Source of the DNA: Crocinitomicaceae bacterium
GTDB lineage: Bacteria > Bacteroidota > Bacteroidia > Flavobacteriales_G > Salibacteraceae
Direction of reading: 5' to 3'
DNA: 64,000 nt
Assembly: GCA_002707155.1 (NCBI GenBank)
Contig: PAME01000001.1
Span: 279,601 to 343,600, forward strand
Shown: positions 26,101 to 34,639 of the stretch, piece after piece
Position numbering within the stretch: the first letter of the stretch is position 1
Layout of the letters: every line of letters starts with the position of its first letter
Program-made: the position numbers and the translations under genes
Notes under the pieces: generated by a model
Databases searched by the model: none
Seen by the model: the letters and a program-made list of their open reading frames with translations, nothing else
Told to the model about the DNA's origin: nothing

Positions 26101-26509
26101 CAGTCAGGTTATTCCATACATCGGTATAGCGCATTACTGCTTTTCGGCAAGCCATGTTGTAGTCTTCGACACTTATCGTTTTTCCAATATCTTCTTTGGT
26201 AATTCCAAGTTCTTTTTCTACACCCAATTCTACTGGAAGGCCGTGCGTGTCCCAGCCTGCCTTTCGGTTTACTTGAAAGCCATCTAATGTTTTATATCGA
26301 CAAAAAATATCTTTTATCGCTCTTGCCATAACGTGATGAATACCCGGCAATCCGTTTGCAGAAGGAGGCCCTTCGTAAAAAACAAATGGTTTTTCATCCT
26401 TGCGCAATTCAATACTTTGTTCAAACGTGTTCTCGTTTTTCCAAGTCTCAAGAATTCTATCTGCCACAGTTGGCAAATCCAAGGTTTTGTATTCTGAATA
26501 TTTTTTCAT
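23114..26509 (-). CDS. ileS: Isoleucyl-tRNA synthetase
   Basis: 1131 residues from the ATG at 26509 ('MKKYSEYKTLDLP'). A start at 26551 is open but would place the promoter box TAATTTTG (26534-26541) inside the gene. Class I signature blocks are present: 'PSANGLPGIHH' (HIGH region) and 'KMSKRLGNAVDP' (KMSKS loop), with the editing (CP1) domain between them ('TTPWTLPSN', 'EDGTGIVHTAPTFG') and the anticodon-binding domain after about residue 700. The length fits the eukaryote-like long IleRS type common in Bacteroidota. It charges tRNA-Ile in the cytoplasm. Confidence 0.96.
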   Translation of the reverse strand: MKKYSEYKTLDLPTVADRILETWKNENTFEQSIELRKDEKPFVFYEGPPSANGLPGIHHVMARAIKDIFCRYKTLDGFQVNRKAGWDTHGLPVELGVEKELGITKEDIGKTISVEDYNMACRKAVMRYTDVWNNLTERMGYWVDMEDPYITYKSKYMESVWYLLKTLFKKDLLYKGYTIQPYSPKAGTGLSSHELNQPGTYRDVKDTTIVAQFKIVRDEKSEKIFEKAGNEPFFLAWTTTPWTLPSNTALTVGKNITYVLVDTYNQYTEEKVSIVLAKDLLSKYFNPEYENQTSADVKISGKTLPYSVVGEFKGSELLDIKYEQLLPFAQPFENADQAFRVIAGDFVTTEDGTGIVHTAPTFGADDAMVAKVAGVPPLLVKDDEGNSIPLVDLQGKFINQMGEYAGKYVKNEYYDAGHEPERSVDVEIAIRLKEENRAFKVEKYEHSYPHCWRTDKPVLYYPLDSWFVKSTAVKDDLIANNKKINWKPASTGEGRFGNWLENLQDWNLSRSRFWGIPIPIWMNEKKTELKVIGSVEELKTEIEKSIAAGVMTAEQNPLAGFEAGNMSEENYDQIDLHKHIVDTIILVDAEGNPMTRESDLIDVWFDSGSMPYAQWHYPFENKEKFEQNYPADFIAEGVDQTRGWFFTLHAIATMTKNSVAYKNVVSNGLVLDKNGQKMSKRLGNAVDPFKTLDKYGPDATRWYMISNAQPWDNLKFDLEGITEVQRKFFRALHNSYAFFALYANVDGFSYDEKEIEMTDRPEIDRWIISRLNTLIEKVKESMDDYEPTKATRLIQEFVVDDFSNWWVRLCRKRFWRGEYEADKISAYQTMYQCLETVAILASPVAPFYCDQLFRDLNSVAGKKDVLSVHHTTIPSVNSKHQDEALEERMAIAQKTSSLILALRKKESIRVRQPLQRVMVPALEDSFKAQLKLVEPLICGEVNIKEIEIIDPNNNLLVKQIKPDFKVLGPKFGKQMKQLAGLIMQFGQEEINELETTGKIALELNGEQLELTKDAVEITSQDVPGWSVASDGKITVALDINISEELHFEGLARELVNRIQNLRKESGFEVTDRINVNIAKNEILQSAVKNNFDYIRTETLTDKLNFSDSPLPNGQEVELEEGLATQLEIEKI

Positions 26510-26533
26510 TGGGTGTGCTGTAAAAAAGAGCTG

Positions 26534-26541
26534 CAAAATTA
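26534..26541 (-). promoter_or_regulatory. Promoter -7 element for ileS (TAATTTTG)
   Basis: An exact TAnnTTTG on the minus strand, 24 bp upstream of the chosen ATG at 26509. Confidence 0.45.
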
Positions 26542-26643
26542 GAAATTTCAATGGGTTGAAAGTCCTTCACGCTAGCTGTCGTCTTTTAAAATCACAAAGC
26601 TTATTTTTATAACCAATATCGAAAACCAATTGATACAACTTAT

Positions 26644-26651
26644 TACTTTTG
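26644..26651 (+). promoter_or_regulatory. Promoter -7 element for tRNA-Arg (TACTTTTG)
   Basis: An exact TAnnTTTG, 10 bp before the first base of tRNA-Arg, on the plus strand between two minus-strand genes. Confidence 0.6.
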
Positions 26652-26661
26652 GCGCTCAATT

Positions 26662-26735
26662 GCACCCGTAGTTCAACTGGATAGAATATCGGATTTCGGT
26701 TCCGAGGGTTGAAGGTTCGAATCCTTCCGGGTGTA
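26662..26735 (+). tRNA. tRNA-Arg (anticodon TCG)
   Basis: The cloverleaf can be drawn by hand: acceptor GCACCCG with CGGGTGT, anticodon stem TCGGA with TCCGA around loop TTTCGGT (anticodon TCG), and T-arm GGTTCGAATCC. The discriminator is A, and the CCA end is not encoded. It has its own promoter box and terminator. Confidence 0.95.
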
Positions 26736-26741
26736 CAATAG

Positions 26742-26769
26742 GCATAACGCATTGCGTTATGCTTTTTTT
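26742..26769 (+). terminator. Rho-independent terminator of tRNA-Arg
   Basis: A perfect 9-bp stem, GCATAACGC-ATT-GCGTTATGC, followed by seven T residues, 7 bp after the tRNA. It also lies just beyond the stop of the converging GH81 gene. Confidence 0.88.
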
Positions 26770-26771
26770 GT

Positions 26772-29700
26772 TTATAGCTTCTGAATTTTAAATACTACTC
26801 TTTCTTGTCCCGTATAAACGGAAAGAAAGTATATGCCTACTTCTAAATCCGATACATCAATTGTTGAATTACCCGCTAACTCCAATTGGTCTTGAACTAT
26901 AGTGCCTAACGAATTAGTAATCAAAATGGTTGATGGTGTGTCTCCTAAAACAAGAGTAAGGTTATTCCTAACTGGATTAGGATAAACAAAAAAGTCACTG
27001 TTTTTATGCTCAATATTAATCGTTGTTTCGCCAATTTCTGGCGCTAGGTCCGCAACCTTTATATAATTAAACCTCCACCAGCCTCTACCATTTACTCCGC
27101 CTCCATTTGGAAAGCTGCAGTCCATAGTCATCACATTATTCTGAATATCGACTTCATAAAAAATCTGGTTATTTCTAGCCATACCATCCTCTCCATCATT
27201 ATGTACTTTCGCTAATCCTAAATGTGCTCCAACACCATTAACAGTCAATCCAGCACCAGTAAAGGTATAGGCATATAGACCGCCGTTGTGCGGTGCTAAG
27301 GGCTTTCCGCAACTTTCGGGGTTTTGGCCTTGCCAACCTTCTAACCACGTAGAACTACCCATTTTGTGAATATAGGTGCCGTTTCTAAAAAATGTAATAG
27401 AGTCGTTGAACAAGCAGTTTCTTGCGGCAACATCTTGTGCGCTTATACCCCACCAGCCGTTTGAACCTTTTTCTGGGCCAACTGCCAAGGCCTGAGCCTC
27501 TTCTTTTAATTTCCAGGTACCATGTATCAACGTTAGACTTGGTCCTTTATTGATAGTTACTTCAATAGAATTAGAAGTTGAGGTTGTTCCACTATTATCA
27601 GTAGCCTTTGCGGATAGTTGGTGGTTGCCTTCTGTTCCCTTCCAGCTATAAGTAAAGGGGTAGCTTATTGCTGAACCCAATTTATTATTACCGCTATAAA
27701 ATTCTACCTTAGTTATTGTGCCGTTCAGGTCTGAGGCGGATGCAGAAATGAGAATGGTCTCGTTGTCGGTGTACTCCGATTTGTCAAGAGGGTGAAGAAG
27801 CTCCACTCTCGGTGCAATATTGTTCTGGGTACTTGAAATTAAATACATTTCATCGGAGTCTTTGTATAATCCATTATCGACAGTTAATCTAATTAAATAA
27901 ACTCCTTCTTCCAATCCTGTGACTCCGGATGTAACATTTGTAGGGTGAGTAAATGAAAGTACCGAAGGGCCGTACACTTGTTCCCACAAATAATTAAGCG
28001 TACCACTTTGAGGGTCTGAGCTTGCGCTTCCGTCTACAGAACCAATAGTTGTCGGCAATTGAACCAAGGTGTTAGAACCCGCATTTGCAATTGGCTGACT
28101 GTAAGGCAGGTTGCCTGTGCGAACAAATTCTACTTTTCCAAGGTTAAACTCGCCATTTGCAAAAACAATTTTTAGGTGTTGAACTCCTTTTTTTAATCTA
28201 ATGTTATTGGCTGAAATTGTTTTCCAAGTGCTCCAACCATTGGTATGCCCAACAGAGATCAAAGAACTTATGGTATCGTCATCCATCACAAAAAGTAATG
28301 GTCCTCCGCCGCTTGTATTTCCACTACTTACGCGTATATCAGCTTTGTACAATCCCTCTTGTTGGACATTTACAGTGTAGATTAGCCATTCTCCACTTGA
28401 GATCCAACCAATTGTATTGCCATCGGTTCCGTCTTTTTTAATGTCAACGTACTCATTAGGTCTGACATCTCCTTCATTAAGGATGGTTGCATCATAGTAG
28501 GTAATGTTTTGACCATTTCCGCCTTCAAAAAAATCAAATTCACTTGGTTGAAGCACCCCGGGAATAGCAATGGGGTTGCCCGAATAAGGTTTTATTTCAC
28601 CAACAGTAATCTCTAAAAGATTAGAAATATTAAAGGCGGTTCCATCATATACTTTGGCAAAAAATGTGTGTTTTCTACTCGCCAGGTTGCCCACCTTTAA
28701 CTCGAAAGGAGTGCTCGTTGAGGTTCCAATTAATAGGTCGTTATGGTAAAATTCAACTTTTGAAGGTGTTCCGCCATTAGGGATTAACTTTAGTTTAATA
28801 CTTCCCCCAGGATAAGCAGAATTAAAATCACTTGATAGTACTGAATTAATAGCAATATCTCGACTGGTACGAGTTGTTTTTGCTGGAACCTGAAGGGCAA
28901 ATCCATCTGAAAAATTCACAGTAATTCCAGAAATGCCGTAATTGTGCGCGACATACGTTTTTTGACTTCCATCTAAAAATACCGCAGACATTTCATGATC
29001 AGATGAAATTTTTGCAACGCGCCCTAGTGTGTTCATTGCATGCAACCAGTGATAGGTTTGGGCGTCACTAATTCCAAATTTTAATTCTCTATCTGGATAG
29101 CTATCGTATAGCTGAATCGCCTTTTTGGGGTTTGTAAATGCTAAGTATTCCCAATACACATCATGCCATAGATTTGGGTTTTTTTCGTTCGTTAAAACCC
29201 CTGTGTTTTGCTCCATTTCTTTCCAGAGTTTATCCGCGTAAGTTGTGTCTTGCCCCAAATAAAGTGAGCCTCCATGGATAGGGTACAGCTCAATCCCGTA
29301 GGAGGCGGCAATATCAGATGTCCAGAAAGTGCCATTGTCGTAGCTATTTCCCCAAACTCTAGAAACTAAACTATAAGGATGGTTTGCCTTAAAATTACGT
29401 TCATGAACATCCAGCCAATATTCCTCAATTGCTGATTGCTCGGTAGTGTATAGATATATTCCTAAATCACGTATTGTATCGTTTCCTGTGATACTTCCCC
29501 AATGAATTAATGAAGAATTGAATTGCATGCTTTCTGAAGTAGATTCTTGGTCATTACCTTGAGGAAAAGATGCAAAACCATTTGCCCAGCAGTGTCCTGC
29601 ATATGGACTAAAATTTCTTAGAAATGGATAATCTGGGTCATTTCTTTTGTAATTGGCGGCATCGGCGATAAGCAGATTAATCATATCTCCCCATTTATTT

Positions 29701-31103
29701 GACCAACCTGGCTGATACTGCTCCATAAATGCAGCAGCATGTATAAAGTAACCCCAATGAAAATGATGGTCATTAATGTTGTTGTCTTGACCGTGTCCGG
29801 CAGGATAACCAATTAAAGCTGACCAATTAGTATTGTAATAAAACAAGAAGGCTTTCTCACCAGCCTCAGCTTTTAGCCAATCCTCTAAACGTTCCTTGAC
29901 TGTTTTCACCATCTTATCAAGCGCCTTTTTATCACCAATTAAATCCGCAATCCTAGCGGTTTGAATCAAACGATTCATCATTTGTCCCTCATTGTATGAG
30001 TCCGTCCAAGGGTTTAATTGATCGTTTTTAATTGCATCAATTTTTCTATTCAAATCTCCTGGTTTGAATCCCGCACTGTAATAGTCAAGGTAGGGCAAGG
30101 TGGGTAATATTCCGTAATATTTTGAAACTACAGAAAATTGATTTCCGGCCATGGTTTTCAATTCACCTCGTATTGATGCATAACTGTTTTTATTTGGGGC
30201 GGGAGAGCCTGGTGCTAACTTTGACCAGTGATGAGGCAACAGGCCTAATAACATAAGACTGTCGTTGCCTTCTTTTATGTCCGTTATCACTTTAAAATTT
30301 GTAGTAACCGTTGATGTTGACTCATTGTACGACCAATCTGTATTAGTATTCTGCGGAAATACGTATGCGTACTTTTTATAGTCGTTTACCACTGAGGAAA
30401 TATTACGTGCTTCTAAAGGAATAAATGCCATAGACCAATAATTATTTCCGTTTAAAGTTGATGTGTATTTATTTCCGTTTTTGAGCCATGTGCTTCCTTT
30501 AGGTGCATAAACCGCAAAATCAGCACCATTTAGGGCATCAATAATGGTAAGAACTTCCCTAGAGATAGTAACGGTTCCCTGATTAACTTCTACTAATGCA
30601 ACATCATTAGTTTTTTTCTCGAAATACAAAAAAGGCATCCCAATTCCGCTTGTAGCATTGAACTGATGGTTGCTATTTTGCCATTGCATTTCAACCGTCC
30701 AATCTGAAAAATCAGAGACATTGCAATTAGAAGAATTTAAACCGCTAACGCCAACAACAACTGGTAAAATATTATCAATTACGCCCCACGGTATATAGGA
30801 AACAACCAAACCCTCTGGTATTGATTTTAAAGTATATGGATAGTTGAATAGATTGTCGGCGTGGTTGTTTTTTATTTGAGCCGACCACCAATCATTTGTT
30901 GGAACTGGTTTTTGTGCTGCTATTCCAATGGTATAAGGCGTACCTGATGGAAATCCATTTCTTCCTGCTTGATCGACTCCTGGAAATTGTGTTGTATATC
31001 CTCCAGAGCCTACTGAGACAGATTGGGACTCACCCGTTGCACTAATGAGCAACGAAATACTGATTACTAATACTTTAAGTGTAATTAATTTTTTCATTGT
31101 CAT
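26772..31103 (-). CDS. Multidomain GH81 endo-beta-1,3-glucanase, T9SS-secreted
   Basis: 1443 residues. A signal peptide (to about 27) precedes a GH81 catalytic region (about 35-740) with the general acid Asp446 in 'NDHHFHWGYF' and the base pair Glu520/Glu524 in 'NDQESTSESMQ'. Then come an Ig-like linker (about 755-835), a CBM6-like beta-sandwich (about 850-995), a PKD-like module (1000-1090), a second Ig-like module (1098-1187), an unrecognised Trp/Gly-rich domain (about 1193-1350) and a T9SS sorting domain ('FFVYPNPVRNNLTL'). GH81 enzymes cut laminarin-type beta-1,3-glucans. It follows the GH16 gene by 13 bp, so the two form a secreted laminarinase operon. Confidence 0.92.
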   Translation of the reverse strand: MTMKKLITLKVLVISISLLISATGESQSVSVGSGGYTTQFPGVDQAGRNGFPSGTPYTIGIAAQKPVPTNDWWSAQIKNNHADNLFNYPYTLKSIPEGLVVSYIPWGVIDNILPVVVGVSGLNSSNCNVSDFSDWTVEMQWQNSNHQFNATSGIGMPFLYFEKKTNDVALVEVNQGTVTISREVLTIIDALNGADFAVYAPKGSTWLKNGNKYTSTLNGNNYWSMAFIPLEARNISSVVNDYKKYAYVFPQNTNTDWSYNESTSTVTTNFKVITDIKEGNDSLMLLGLLPHHWSKLAPGSPAPNKNSYASIRGELKTMAGNQFSVVSKYYGILPTLPYLDYYSAGFKPGDLNRKIDAIKNDQLNPWTDSYNEGQMMNRLIQTARIADLIGDKKALDKMVKTVKERLEDWLKAEAGEKAFLFYYNTNWSALIGYPAGHGQDNNINDHHFHWGYFIHAAAFMEQYQPGWSNKWGDMINLLIADAANYKRNDPDYPFLRNFSPYAGHCWANGFASFPQGNDQESTSESMQFNSSLIHWGSITGNDTIRDLGIYLYTTEQSAIEEYWLDVHERNFKANHPYSLVSRVWGNSYDNGTFWTSDIAASYGIELYPIHGGSLYLGQDTTYADKLWKEMEQNTGVLTNEKNPNLWHDVYWEYLAFTNPKKAIQLYDSYPDRELKFGISDAQTYHWLHAMNTLGRVAKISSDHEMSAVFLDGSQKTYVAHNYGISGITVNFSDGFALQVPAKTTRTSRDIAINSVLSSDFNSAYPGGSIKLKLIPNGGTPSKVEFYHNDLLIGTSTSTPFELKVGNLASRKHTFFAKVYDGTAFNISNLLEITVGEIKPYSGNPIAIPGVLQPSEFDFFEGGNGQNITYYDATILNEGDVRPNEYVDIKKDGTDGNTIGWISSGEWLIYTVNVQQEGLYKADIRVSSGNTSGGGPLLFVMDDDTISSLISVGHTNGWSTWKTISANNIRLKKGVQHLKIVFANGEFNLGKVEFVRTGNLPYSQPIANAGSNTLVQLPTTIGSVDGSASSDPQSGTLNYLWEQVYGPSVLSFTHPTNVTSGVTGLEEGVYLIRLTVDNGLYKDSDEMYLISSTQNNIAPRVELLHPLDKSEYTDNETILISASASDLNGTITKVEFYSGNNKLGSAISYPFTYSWKGTEGNHQLSAKATDNSGTTSTSNSIEVTINKGPSLTLIHGTWKLKEEAQALAVGPEKGSNGWWGISAQDVAARNCLFNDSITFFRNGTYIHKMGSSTWLEGWQGQNPESCGKPLAPHNGGLYAYTFTGAGLTVNGVGAHLGLAKVHNDGEDGMARNNQIFYEVDIQNNVMTMDCSFPNGGGVNGRGWWRFNYIKVADLAPEIGETTINIEHKNSDFFVYPNPVRNNLTLVLGDTPSTILITNSLGTIVQDQLELAGNSTIDVSDLEVGIYFLSVYTGQERVVFKIQKL

Positions 31104-31116
31104 TTCAATTTTGATA

Positions 31117-32754
31117 TTAATACTTAATAAACTTGGTAGCCTTATGACTTTGGCCAGAGGTTACTGAAATCAAATAAGCCCCAGTTACTAGTTCAGAAAC
31201 ATCGACACTGTTATTTGCATTTATTAATTCACCATTTATTATCACCTCTCCTGTGACCATATCTAGAACCTTCCAATGTGCATACTCAGTCACGTCTTGA
31301 ATAGCTATTCGTAGAATATCACTAACGGGATTGGGGTAGACTGCAATAGATGGGTTTTGAAACGCTTTTTCATTGACGTAACTTTCCAAAGTATCCTCAA
31401 CTTGTTGATCATCATAAATACGTACATAGTCAATAACCAAATCGCTTGAAGTAAAGGAGGGGTCAATTCCAGGCTCTATGGCGGTGTTCAATAAAATATA
31501 CTGGTCTGCAGTGAAAGGCCAAGTTCTAGCATCGCGAGTCGCAGGTTTGTAAGTATAAACTTCAACGCTGTCATAGGTAAAAACCATTCTATCTTCGTAC
31601 CAGTCGACCGCGTAGACATGAAAATTGTTGCTTGCTCCCGATAATGTTTTTCCCCCTTTATTAATCGTAGCTCCATTAGAAGATGGCGTGTGCATGGCAC
31701 TTTGAACATAATCTTGGTTGTTTCCCCAATGTTCCATAATATCAATTTCGCCACACGCGGGCCAGGCCACGGTTCCAAATTCGGGTTTCCAAAAACCTCC
31801 TGGTTCATCAATGTTTTTGCCTAACATCCATATTGCTGGCCATGTGCCTCTTCCCGTTGGTAATTTCGCACGCACTTCAACTCTTCCATAAGTAAATGCG
31901 TATTTTGAATTTAACCTAGCTGAGGTATAGTTTTTAGTTTGTCCTTGATCTGAGAAGGTCTCCTTTTTTGCGACTAAATGCAAAGATCCGTTGGCCTGAT
32001 AGCTGTTCTCTGTGCGGTTGGTATAATGTTGGATTTCTCCGTTGTACCAACTAACACCATCAGGCAATTTTGTTTGATGATACCACTTTGATGCATCTAA
32101 ACTCCCTGAACCGTTAAATTCGTCAGACCACACGAGATGGTTATACACCTTACCAGTTGGTCCTTGTGCTAACTTATAAAACTCGAAATCATCAATATAA
32201 GCAACTACCTTATCTTTATTATTCTCTCCGTTTACTTGGATTAGAACCCGATTAAAATCTGTTCGATCAATTGGATCCGAAGAGCCGGCATCAAGGTTAA
32301 TAAAATTATCGTTCTTAAAGTCAAATGTCAACTCTTGCCATACATCCAGCTGAATGGACTTTACAATCTCCGACTGAGTGGACCATGGTAAAGAAATAGA
32401 TCCATCCTGCAATTTCAATGATACTTGATTAGGAGATGAGCCCGAAATCGACCTTGAAGGAACATAGATTTTTAATTTAAATGCTTGCTTAACTCCCATA
32501 TCAATGTTTCGACCGACGTCAAAAAAGACATTGGCATAGTCTCCTCCGCTATCCTCATATTTTAATACATTGTTTGAGGTGTTTATTCCTTGGTTAAAAG
32601 GATTGGCAAATGGTTTAGTAATCGTCGAAGCATCTTCTTTCCATGCCGAAATGGTTCCATTACCTTCAAAATCATCGGTTAAAACTTGGGCATTAATATT
32701 TCCTGAAAAAACAAATAATAAAACAATACAGCTGAGGATTTTCGTGCTAAACAT
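31117..32754 (-). CDS. GH16 beta-1,3-glucanase (laminarinase), T9SS-secreted
   Basis: 545 residues: signal peptide (to about 22), an N-terminal beta-sandwich carbohydrate-binding-like module (about 25-195), the GH16 catalytic domain (about 205-450) with nucleophile Glu336, Asp338 and acid/base Glu341 in 'GEIDIMEHWG', and a T9SS sorting domain ('IAVYPNPVSDILRI' to 'TGAYLISVTS'). 'GRGTWPAIWML' and the 'GEIDIMEHWG' spacing fit the laminarinase subgroup. It is first in the GH16-GH81 operon with its own promoter box. Both products would be surface or extracellular enzymes on the same glucan. No SusC/SusD pair is in the window. Confidence 0.93.
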   Translation of the reverse strand: MFSTKILSCIVLLFVFSGNINAQVLTDDFEGNGTISAWKEDASTITKPFANPFNQGINTSNNVLKYEDSGGDYANVFFDVGRNIDMGVKQAFKLKIYVPSRSISGSSPNQVSLKLQDGSISLPWSTQSEIVKSIQLDVWQELTFDFKNDNFINLDAGSSDPIDRTDFNRVLIQVNGENNKDKVVAYIDDFEFYKLAQGPTGKVYNHLVWSDEFNGSGSLDASKWYHQTKLPDGVSWYNGEIQHYTNRTENSYQANGSLHLVAKKETFSDQGQTKNYTSARLNSKYAFTYGRVEVRAKLPTGRGTWPAIWMLGKNIDEPGGFWKPEFGTVAWPACGEIDIMEHWGNNQDYVQSAMHTPSSNGATINKGGKTLSGASNNFHVYAVDWYEDRMVFTYDSVEVYTYKPATRDARTWPFTADQYILLNTAIEPGIDPSFTSSDLVIDYVRIYDDQQVEDTLESYVNEKAFQNPSIAVYPNPVSDILRIAIQDVTEYAHWKVLDMVTGEVIINGELINANNSVDVSELVTGAYLISVTSGQSHKATKFIKY

Positions 32755-32774
32755 ATACTTCTGGTATGCTGTAC

Positions 32775-32782
32775 CAAATGTA
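32775..32782 (-). promoter_or_regulatory. Promoter -7 element for the laminarinase operon (TACATTTG)
   Basis: An exact TAnnTTTG on the minus strand, 20 bp upstream of the GH16 start at 32754. Confidence 0.5.
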
Positions 32783-32800
32783 AGGGTTTAAAACCAATAA

Positions 32801-32827
32801 AAACAAAATGGGGCTAACGCCCCATTT
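32801..32827 (-). terminator. Rho-independent terminator downstream of the M28 peptidase
   Basis: A perfect 9-bp stem, AAATGGGGC with GCCCCATTT around a TAAC loop (32806-32827). On the minus strand it is followed by a T-rich tail. It would stop transcripts coming from the M28 peptidase gene before the laminarinase promoter. Confidence 0.75.
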
Positions 32828-32988
32828 CTTCTGTGTGCTTCCTATGTAGATTGTTCTGGCTGACAAGGCTCCATTCAATCGCTTTAAATACAAATCCATG
32901 CTAAAATCAAACTCATCCAAAGGTTGAAATTCAAAAATCACCTTGTTCTTATTGATTTCAACAAGCATTTCAATCCATACTTAAGAGG

Positions 32989-34356
32989 TTACGGAATCAA
33001 ATACTTATCCATCAAATAAACCATGGTAGCCAAGCTTGCTCCGCCTAATTCTAGTTCGCGTTTATTTACGTTTTCAAAAACATCGGTTTCGGCGTGGTGA
33101 AAATCGAAATAACGCTGCGAGACAGGGTTAAGACCCAATTGTAAAATGTCGGGATAGTAATTCATAAGAGGACCAATATCTACACCACCATAACCCTTTT
33201 CAAAATTGTACAATCGATAATCCTCAAGCAAGGGTTTAAAGGATTGCACAAACTTGAGTTGTTCATCAGTTCCAACGACATCATAGCCCAGTGGCTGAAA
33301 TCCGCCTCTGTCACTTTCTAAAGCACAAATGTGTTTTTCTTTATTATCGCTACACCATTTGGCATAGGCCTTTCCGCCAAAATTTCCGTTTTCTTCGTTC
33401 ATGAATAACACGCATCTCAACTTGTGCTTCGGCCGATAATTCAATTGTTTTAGAATACGCAAAGCTTCAATCGAATGAATAATTCCCGCCCCGTCATCAT
33501 GAGCACCTTCACCTACATCCCAGCTGTCGAGGTGACCACCAAACGTAATTACCTGATCATCTTTTCCATAAGTTTCAGCAATAACATTGTAGGAAACCTC
33601 ATCTTTATAAAATCGACAGTCCATTTCTAATTTGAGCGTTACCTTCCCTTCTTTCAACCAGTCCAATAATGTATTCGCAGCATTGGTGCTGAGTGCTGCA
33701 GCAGGAATTTTATTTTCCATTTTGTAGTCCATAGAACCCGTGTGCGGGTGATCGTCATTTGACTGAGCCAAAGAACGAATAACGACCGCCTTTGCTCCGT
33801 ATTTCGAAGCTTCTTTTGCGCCACCCCAACGCTGATTGGAACAAGCTCCATAGGCTTTGAAAGTGCTAATTTGAGTTTGGTCGAAGGGTTTGTTTACAAA
33901 TACAATTTTACCCTCAATTTTAGCTCTTCCTATTTTTTCCAATTCGTCAATTCCACTTACCCCTATTACTTCTCCTTCTAAAACTCCGTTTGTGCCTACC
34001 GAACCGCCCAAAGCGATTACATCGACTTTTTTCAGCGTACCTTTTTCGTTGATGACCCATGCAGCTTCTTGAGTGCCTCGCTCCCAATGCGGAACGGTTA
34101 TTTCTTGCAGATACACCGTATCGAAATCGTAGGATTCTAAGAGTTGTTTACCCCAATAAATGGCCATTTCTGCTTCTGCAGATCCGGTAATTCGTGCGCC
34201 AATGTCTTTACACAAAGTCCGCAGGTTTTCATAAGCCGGGCTTTCGGTAAGTGCATTATTGTATATGCTTTTTATAAATAAAGAGTCACCTTTTTGTTGT
34301 GCGTTTAGCGAAAAAGAAAGGGCTGTGATAAGTAAGCCAGAGAGTATAAATTTCAT
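32989..34356 (-). CDS. M28-family zinc metallopeptidase, exported
   Basis: 455 residues from the ATG at 34356, which begins a signal peptide ('FILSGLLITALSFSLNAQ'). An upstream in-frame start at 34401 would bury it. The metal-binding pattern of M28 is complete: His/Asp in 'TFGGHLDSWDVGEGAHDDGAG', catalytic Glu in 'MNEENGNFGG', further ligands in 'ESDRGG' and near the C-terminal 'FDFHHAETDVFENV'. A PA (protease-associated) insert lies at about 130-200. It is probably a periplasmic or secreted aminopeptidase or carboxypeptidase; no sorting domain is present. A near-consensus box (TACTTTCC) sits about 10 bp upstream of the chosen start. Confidence 0.93.
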   Translation of the reverse strand: MKFILSGLLITALSFSLNAQQKGDSLFIKSIYNNALTESPAYENLRTLCKDIGARITGSAEAEMAIYWGKQLLESYDFDTVYLQEITVPHWERGTQEAAWVINEKGTLKKVDVIALGGSVGTNGVLEGEVIGVSGIDELEKIGRAKIEGKIVFVNKPFDQTQISTFKAYGACSNQRWGGAKEASKYGAKAVVIRSLAQSNDDHPHTGSMDYKMENKIPAAALSTNAANTLLDWLKEGKVTLKLEMDCRFYKDEVSYNVIAETYGKDDQVITFGGHLDSWDVGEGAHDDGAGIIHSIEALRILKQLNYRPKHKLRCVLFMNEENGNFGGKAYAKWCSDNKEKHICALESDRGGFQPLGYDVVGTDEQLKFVQSFKPLLEDYRLYNFEKGYGGVDIGPLMNYYPDILQLGLNPVSQRYFDFHHAETDVFENVNKRELELGGASLATMVYLMDKYLIP

Positions 34357-34581
34357 TTGCGGAAAGTAAAGAAAGAACTGCGGATTTAAAATGCCCTTCA
34401 CTAATTTTAGATTTTTGTTATGCGCCTGGTTTTAGCGAAGGGACTTTCAATAGCTGAAACTTGTTCGTCTCAACCCTAAATTTTAGCCAAAATAAAAATA
34501 CGTCTCCACGAAAATTGGCAGTAGATTTCTGACAATAAATCGAAAGGAAAATCTATCCTAGAAGAGATTTAAATTCTAATC

Positions 34582-34601
34582 TTACAGTTTCAAAACTGTA
34601 A
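34582..34601. promoter_or_regulatory. 20-bp operator-like palindrome upstream of the SDR gene
   Basis: TTACAGTTT-CA-AAACTGTAA has perfect 9-bp arms, 38 bp before the SDR start. Its size and symmetry suit a dimeric TetR- or MarR-type repressor, but no such gene is adjacent. Confidence 0.4.
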
Positions 34602-34639
34602 AGAAAATCGATTGTTTTAAAAACTAGAAGATACGTCAA

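Noticed and set aside
26662-26735. tRNA-Arg as an integration site for the glucanase pair
   Set aside because: No integrase was seen and no repeat of the tRNA 3' end was found on the far side of GH16. The tRNA keeps its own promoter and terminator.
32747-32968. 73-codon minus-strand ORF between the M28 peptidase and GH16 genes
   Set aside because: It contains a strong rho-independent terminator (32801-32827) and the GH16 promoter box, and overlaps the GH16 start. It is not a plausible gene as drawn.
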